Of a DNA stretch of 64,000 bases, positions 60,131 to 64,000 are shown in pieces. The stretch spans positions 1 through 64,000 of the forward strand of contig JARLJL010000015.1 of NCBI GenBank assembly GCA_031291235.1. The letters run 5' to 3'. Each line of letters starts with the position of its first letter. The first letter of the stretch is position 1. Made by a program: the position numbers and the translations under genes. Source of the stretch: Sulfuriferula sp. (GTDB taxonomy: Bacteria > Pseudomonadota > Gammaproteobacteria > Burkholderiales > Sulfuriferulaceae). The notes under the pieces were generated by a model, which saw nothing but the letters and a program-made list of their open reading frames with translations, was not told the DNA's origin and did no database searches.

Positions 60131-60157
60131 TACTAATTACCCTCAAGGAGTCACACC

Positions 60158-60826
60158 GTGACCAAGAAGTCCGCAAGCCGCAAATTGAAAGACGCTCAAG
60201 CAGCTGGTAAGGGTCCGGCGACCCGCCAAGTGTATCTGGCACCGACCGCCATGATCCACCCGATGTTCAAGAGCAAGCTGAACGAGATCAAGGCCGACCA
60301 GGCGAAGGAAGAGTCGCTGCCGGTGTGGGACGAAGTCAACGAACTGTATGTGAAGTGCGTGCAAGGCGTCATGTCGCCGGCCGTGCTGGGCCAACTCGCC
60401 CAACGTAAGGACATCATCGCGCACATCCGCGACCACGATGGGCTGAATACCCGCATCAACATGTTCAAGCGTGACATCCTCACGCTGAAGGAAGAACTCG
60501 CCGAACTGCACGCGGCTCACGCCGGTAAGGTCGGCGTGGAAAGTGATCCGAACGAGATCATGCGCGCCATCACGATCAGCGAGAAGTACACGCTGTTCCT
60601 GGAGAAGCTCGAAGCAACGATTCCGCCGACCGTTGCACACATCCTCGAAATCTTCACCGAGGCCGAACTGATCATGCAACAAAAGGCGGCCGACGCGGCC
60701 AATGCGCAGCACGCAGCCGAGCAAGACGCACGCATCGCAGAACTCGACCCGAACGTGGTCACCGATGTCGTCGCGACCGATGTGAAAGATCAACCGACCC
60801 TTGTGTCGGACCAAGCCACCGTTTAA
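60158..60826 (+). CDS. hypothetical helical protein
   Basis: A 222-residue protein initiated at GTG with AAGGAG seven bases upstream. It opens with a basic region (TKKSASRKLKDAQAAGKG) and continues as charged helices (DILTLKEELAELHAAHAG, EAELIMQQKAADAANAQH) with an acidic C-terminus. Codon use is strongly biased, suggesting high expression. It is 12 bases upstream of the 579-residue gene, in the same operon. Virion or assembly role inferred. Confidence 0.7.
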   Translation: MTKKSASRKLKDAQAAGKGPATRQVYLAPTAMIHPMFKSKLNEIKADQAKEESLPVWDEVNELYVKCVQGVMSPAVLGQLAQRKDIIAHIRDHDGLNTRINMFKRDILTLKEELAELHAAHAGKVGVESDPNEIMRAITISEKYTLFLEKLEATIPPTVAHILEIFTEAELIMQQKAADAANAQHAAEQDARIAELDPNVVTDVVATDVKDQPTLVSDQATV

Positions 60827-60838
60827 CCAGAGCGAGTC

Positions 60839-62578
60839 ATGTCGAACGAGAACCAGAACGAAGGAGGGGCTTCGGCCCCGATTAAGATGACGCAAGCGCC
60901 TGTGCCTGGAGCACCGGAAAGTCCGTTCGCAGGGGTGGAAGCACCCAAGGAAGTGGACCCGCAACAGGTTCGCCAGATGTCGCCTCTGGAGCCAGAACTC
61001 GCCGGTCAGCCGCTGCAAGAAACGGACTTCCCGACACCGGGCAACGAACCGCAACCGCAGGCTGAAGATGTGCCACCTGTTGAAGATGGCAAGACCGCAC
61101 CGGTAGCGGCTGAACAGGAACAACCGGCTGCTGATGCAGATCAACAAGAACGGCCACTGTGGCCGGGTCTGCCGAAGCAAGCGGACTCGACGACTGTCCG
61201 GCAAGACTTCGAAACTTACTACCCTTCTACATCGTCTGGAGTAGCTGATCCGGCGCAAGGGGAACTGTTGATTCTGCCGTCGGACACCAACAAGCGCTTC
61301 GACCAGTATGACAATGGTCGTCCGAACGAAGAACTCACCACCGAGAGCGAACAGCACTGGGCGCAAACGCTGATGGACGGCGAATTGACCCGTCCGGTGA
61401 ACGAACAGTTCGATCCGGCTGTCGAGCGTGAAGGTGCTGACTGGGCACAAGCAATCCAGAAAGACGGCCACACCCTGATGGCAGCACGTCCGCGTCTGAA
61501 CTCGCCGGGCGAACAGATGCTCACAGGTACGCGTGCGGTTCACCGTGTGCGTGCACTGCTGGGTCTGGGTTCGATCATCTGGGTGCCGCTGTGGGAATCG
61601 GGCTTCTGGATGGCGTTCCGTGCGCCGGCTGAAGGTGAACTGCTCGATCTGCTGCGTCGCTTGTCGGACGAAAAGATCACGCTGGGTCGTCGCACCTACG
61701 GTCTCGCATTTGCGAACTCCAGTTCGTTCATCTCGCGTGACCTGCTCGAATTCGCGATTGCGCATCAGCACGACTGCACGCTCAAGCCCGAACTCGATCC
61801 GCGCAAGTTCATCCGTGTGCACGATCTGCAAACCATTGCATGGGCGATGGCCTGTGTGGTGTTCCCGAAGGGCTTCCAGTATTCCCGCTCGGTTCTCACC
61901 GGCGAAGGTACCGAGAAGCGCGAAGTCAAGGGACTGCTCAACGTCTCGAAGCTTCAGTTCGTGGATCGTTCGCGTCTGTCCGAATGGCAGATCAACCACA
62001 TGTCCAAGCGTGTCGGTAACACGATGACGTCGGATATGATGGAGCGCTATCAAGCCGAATTCAAGACCGGCGAGCGGCGCATCGAACTCGAAGAAAACCT
62101 CTTCATGGTGCTGGCGGTGCCGACGGCTGATCAGTATCTGGAATCGGGCGCGAAGTGGATCGACGGCATTGCGGACATGGTCGATCGGGCCTTCCAGCAA
62201 CCGCCATCCGATGAAGCGCGTGATCGCTACATCAGCCACCGTGGCAAGTCGACAGTCATGCGTCAGTTCGGCCACTGGGTCAAGAGCCTGATCGAAGTCA
62301 ACGGCGATCAAGAGATCGTCTACGACAAACCGGAAACGGTTGACCAGCTGCTCGACACCCTGTCGGAAGTGGATCACATTCGCAAGAAGTATTTCGAAGA
62401 AGTCCACAAGTACATCGATGACACCACCGTGTCGGTGATTGCGACGCCGACGGTCGATGAGAGCGAGGAAATGAAGTTGCCGCGTTATCCGCACTTGGTG
62501 CCGATCGATGCGCAGTACACTTTTTTTACCCTGCTCGCGCAAAAGAACAGCCGGGTGGCGGCACGAATGGCACTGTAA
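60839..62578 (+). CDS. hypothetical protein, zero-frame product of a probable -1 frameshift pair
   Basis: A 579-residue protein. Residues 1-150 are acidic, Pro/Gln-rich and probably disordered; the rest is folded alpha/beta (IIWVPLWESGFWMAFRAP, FMVLAVPTADQYLESG, FEEVHKYIDDTTVSVIA). Near its end the mRNA carries seven T residues (62521-62527) in the exact T-TTT-TTT phase. Ribosomes slipping back one base would continue in the frame of the next gene. The zero-frame end (TLLAQKNSRVAARMAL) is also protein-like. The arrangement recalls tail-assembly chaperone pairs (lambda gpG/gpGT), but no sequence match is claimed. GAGCGAG precedes the ATG. Confidence 0.7.
   Translation: MSNENQNEGGASAPIKMTQAPVPGAPESPFAGVEAPKEVDPQQVRQMSPLEPELAGQPLQETDFPTPGNEPQPQAEDVPPVEDGKTAPVAAEQEQPAADADQQERPLWPGLPKQADSTTVRQDFETYYPSTSSGVADPAQGELLILPSDTNKRFDQYDNGRPNEELTTESEQHWAQTLMDGELTRPVNEQFDPAVEREGADWAQAIQKDGHTLMAARPRLNSPGEQMLTGTRAVHRVRALLGLGSIIWVPLWESGFWMAFRAPAEGELLDLLRRLSDEKITLGRRTYGLAFANSSSFISRDLLEFAIAHQHDCTLKPELDPRKFIRVHDLQTIAWAMACVVFPKGFQYSRSVLTGEGTEKREVKGLLNVSKLQFVDRSRLSEWQINHMSKRVGNTMTSDMMERYQAEFKTGERRIELEENLFMVLAVPTADQYLESGAKWIDGIADMVDRAFQQPPSDEARDRYISHRGKSTVMRQFGHWVKSLIEVNGDQEIVYDKPETVDQLLDTLSEVDHIRKKYFEEVHKYIDDTTVSVIATPTVDESEEMKLPRYPHLVPIDAQYTFFTLLAQKNSRVAARMAL
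62521..62527 (+). other. probable programmed -1 ribosomal frameshift site
   Basis: Seven T residues in zero-frame register ACT TTT TTT, i.e. X-XXY-YYZ with X=Y=Z=T. After slippage the -1 frame is open for 507 bases to the stop at 63031-63033. A GTGGC/GCCAC stem can form about 28 bases downstream. Confidence 0.65.
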
Positions 62579-62640
62579 AGCCACTCGTACGTCGGTTCGT
62601 CTTTGATGCAGACTTCGAGGACGGGATTGAGATCAGCCGT

Positions 62641-63033
62641 ATGCTGGAGACATTACTCAAGAACGTACCTCGGATCTGTTCCACAGACGCACAGCTACTG
62701 ATGCTGGAGCAATATGAAACCTTGTTCGGGATCTACGATCACAACAAGAAGCGACAAGCCTTCGAAGATCCTTTCGCGGTGGTCGCTCTTCATCCAGCAG
62801 AAGACAGCTACTCGTACAGTCTGATGCGTGAGCGAATGGAGCAGTTTTGTTTTCACAACGTATCGCAGTTCTTTGGCTGTTCCTGGAATGAGTTCTTGCT
62901 GATGCCCGCTTGTGACGCTGAAGAGATATTGCAGATTTCCGCACGGAGAAAAGCGAAGGACGATAGTAACACGGGCGACATCATCAGCCAGTTGGGTAAC
63001 ATTGCAGGTCCACCGAAGCCGAATAAATCATGA
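62641..63033 (+). CDS. C-terminal frameshift extension or separate 130-aa protein
   Basis: From the ATG at 62641 this is a 130-residue protein (MLETLLKNVPRICST). However the frame is open upstream to the T7 run at 62521, with no ATG, GTG or TTG between. The upstream codons read as a Gly/Pro linker (KEQPGGGTNGTVKP) and then a folded-looking start (LVRRFVFDADFEDGIEISR), which suggests the true product is a frameshift fusion to the 579-residue protein. No good ribosome site precedes 62641. The C-terminal part (FFGCSWNEFLLMPACDAEEI) resembles short phage assembly proteins in style. The stop overlaps the macrodomain start as ATGA. Confidence 0.65.
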   Translation: MLETLLKNVPRICSTDAQLLMLEQYETLFGIYDHNKKRQAFEDPFAVVALHPAEDSYSYSLMRERMEQFCFHNVSQFFGCSWNEFLLMPACDAEEILQISARRKAKDDSNTGDIISQLGNIAGPPKPNKS

Positions 63034-63476
63034 CTATCCTCTACGAAGGTCCAGGTAACATCTTTGAGTCCGAGATGCAGACCTTGGTCAATCCGTGTAA
63101 TGCGGTTGGGGCCATGGGTAAGGGACTCGCCTTACAGTTCAAGGAACGGTTTCCGGAGTATTACAAGGCGTACCGGAAGGCGTGCTTTGATCGGGTGTTC
63201 AGGACTGAGAAGTGCTTCGTCTACGATCTGGATGAAGAACACAAAGTCTATTCCATGCTAACCAAATGGCACTGGAAGTATCCGAGTCAGTTGTCTTGGA
63301 TTGATGCGTCGGTTCGCCGACTCGCTGAGCACTACGAAGACTACGGCATTACCAGTTTAGCGATTCCTGCGGTTGGTTGTGGGGAAGGCGGACTGGACTG
63401 GGTAAATGTGCAACTCATCTTGCACAAATACCTTGGACCTTCGAAGCTGGACGTTGAGATCTATTCGCCGTTCTGA
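63030..63476 (+). CDS. DarG-type macrodomain (DNA ADP-ribosyl-glycohydrolase-like)
   Basis: A 148-residue single macrodomain. Ligand-binding motifs are VNPCN (20-24), GAMGKGLALQFKERFP (27-42), the KWHWKYPSQLSWI segment (79-91) and IPAVGCGEGGLDW (112-124). This set, including the lysine in T-K-x-H-W, is typical of the DarG/ALC1-like branch, in which DarG removes ADP-ribose placed on thymidine by the DarT toxin. The C-terminal DarT-binding part of DarG is absent. ATGA overlap with the preceding gene shows coupling. A protective role against DarT-type defence is inferred; ADP-ribose or phosphate-ester turnover is the alternative. Confidence 0.85.
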   Translation: MTILYEGPGNIFESEMQTLVNPCNAVGAMGKGLALQFKERFPEYYKAYRKACFDRVFRTEKCFVYDLDEEHKVYSMLTKWHWKYPSQLSWIDASVRRLAEHYEDYGITSLAIPAVGCGEGGLDWVNVQLILHKYLGPSKLDVEIYSPF

Positions 63477-63490
63477 AGACAAAAAAATAA

Positions 63491-63530
63491 AGGCATAACG
63501 CGCCCAGGGTTGACCCCTGGGCTTTATGCT
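63491..63530. terminator. bidirectional terminator element between convergent genes
   Basis: Stem CCCAGGG/CCCTGGG (63503-63509 with 63515-63521) enclosed by GGCATAA on the left and TTTATGC on the right, between genes ending at 63476 and 63532. Confidence 0.85.
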
Positions 63531-63531
63531 G

Positions 63532-63789
63532 CTAATGCTTGATACGGTCCACCAGTTCTCCACACCAACTCCCTAAGATCACTACCACCGCGATGAGGTT
63601 CAGTCCGGGAAGACAAGCCAGCACGGTGATGTAAGTTAGCGGGTTTTCGTAGTTATAGCCAAACTTCGGGTCACGCAGTTCCGGACGTCGATACGCCTTG
63701 AAGTCTTGCCACACGAACATACAGAGACAGCAGAGGGCTGACAGTACGCTCACGATGCAATACGTAATTACGATGTGATGCTTAAGCAT
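63532..63789 (-). CDS. small two-span membrane protein
   Basis: An 85-residue protein starting MLKHHIVITYCIVSVLS. Two hydrophobic segments (residues about 5-27, Cys-rich, and 51-74, YITVLACLPGLNLIAVVVIL) flank a charged loop (FKAYRRPELRDPKF). The ATG has AGAGATTAGG upstream. It is convergent with the macrodomain gene. Size would suit a holin or a small envelope protein; nothing decides. Confidence 0.65.
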   Translation of the reverse strand: MLKHHIVITYCIVSVLSALCCLCMFVWQDFKAYRRPELRDPKFGYNYENPLTYITVLACLPGLNLIAVVVILGSWCGELVDRIKH

Positions 63790-63814
63790 GCCTAATCTCT
63801 AATGAGGAATAAAA

Positions 63815-63838
63815 GGTGGACCGGCCCCCCAGTCCACC
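63815..63838 (-). terminator. terminator hairpin
   Basis: GGTGGAC paired with GTCCACC, followed on the minus strand by TTTTATTCC, after the partial gene ending at 63844. Confidence 0.85.
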
Positions 63839-63843
63839 GCTTG

Positions 63844-64000
63844 TTAATGCGAGTAAATTAGATCTTGTTCGATGACTTCCTGAATGCGCTTAGTCCCATT
63901 GAACGACTTCTCTTTGATCGCTAACAGCTTTTGATCCAGTCGTTGGTACATGAGTTGAAAGAGATCGCGCTTCACTTCGGCCGACTCCCCTGATAAATGG
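63844..64000 (-). CDS. hypothetical protein, C-terminal part (enters from beyond the window)
   Basis: A minus-strand frame is open from the right edge to TAA at 63844-63846. The 51 visible residues are helical and charged (SAEVKRDLFQLMYQRLDQK, ending EQDLIYSH). A strong terminator follows. Nothing more can be said without the rest of the gene. Confidence 0.65.
   Translation of the reverse strand, partial: HLSGESAEVKRDLFQLMYQRLDQKLLAIKEKSFNGTKRIQEVIEQDLIYSH

Noticed and set aside
60143-62584. Minus-strand open frame of 813 codons opposite the 222- and 579-residue genes
   Set aside because: Same artefact: Arg/His-rich translation, no ribosome site, and the plus-strand genes have ribosome sites, a promoter-like element and protein-like sequence.
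1-64000. tRNA genes, rRNA, CRISPR arrays, insertion sequences or attachment sites
   Set aside because: Looked for cloverleaf-like gaps, regular direct repeats with spacers, transposase motifs and terminal inverted repeats; none was seen, and most gaps are too short.

Overview
The window is a stretch of a large (jumbo) tailed-phage genome of the phiKZ-like type. The evidence is a fragment of a multi-subunit RNA polymerase beta' subunit encoded by the phage itself (57876-59198), internal virion proteins with short N-terminal propeptides ending in A-x-E, a diverged family-B polymerase/exonuclease, long blocks of structural genes without recognisable lambda- or T4-type names, and almost wall-to-wall coding with short intergenic terminators. 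Base composition is moderately GC-rich. The host cannot be named from sequence alone; a Gram-negative proteobacterium is a reasonable inference. No tRNA, rRNA, IS element or CRISPR array was seen, and no gap without a gene exceeds about 220 bases.

Layout. (1) 1-16.3 kb, nearly all minus strand: small non-structural genes. Recognisable are a NADAR-domain protein, a BCS1-like AAA ATPase, thymidylate synthase, thymidylate kinase, a stand-alone winged-HTH protein, a diverged Nudix-like protein and many small membrane proteins. (2) 16.5-33.8 kb, minus: 18 consecutive genes for a shuffled family of virion appendage proteins built from a few modules (an N-domain, a C-domain ending in H-Y-N, a lectin-like B module and LamG domains). 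(3) 33.8-45.5 kb, minus: structural genes, including a probable tail-hub-like protein and two paralogous internal head proteins. (4) 45.5-49.7 kb, plus: two structural genes, the larger (977 aa) probably baseplate. (5) 49.7-53.1 kb, minus: virion membrane-type proteins, including a zinc metallopeptidase with a propeptide-like N-terminus. (6) 53.2-54.9 kb, plus: exonuclease/PolB N-terminal half. (7) 55.0-60.0 kb, minus: endolysin, a low-complexity acidic protein, the RNA polymerase beta' fragment and its coupled neighbour. (8) 60.2-63.5 kb, plus: two proteins joined by a probable programmed -1 frameshift, then a DarG-type macrodomain. (9) A small membrane protein and the end of another gene close the window.

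How it fits together. The left arm makes nucleotides (thyA, tmk) and carries proteins that may manage the host. The NADAR protein at one end and the DarG-like macrodomain at the other belong to the two families known to remove ADP-ribose from DNA bases, so the phage may be armed against DarT-type defences. The right two thirds is virion assembly. Two putative promoter classes can be read by eye: a TATG element 25-35 bases before start codons, mostly of structural operons and resembling the TATG late-promoter core described for phiKZ, and an AT-rich ATATMACTNNCG element confined to the left arm. Terminator hairpins are commonly followed at once by TTATGC; in all three convergent gene junctions a TATGC-type core flanks both sides.
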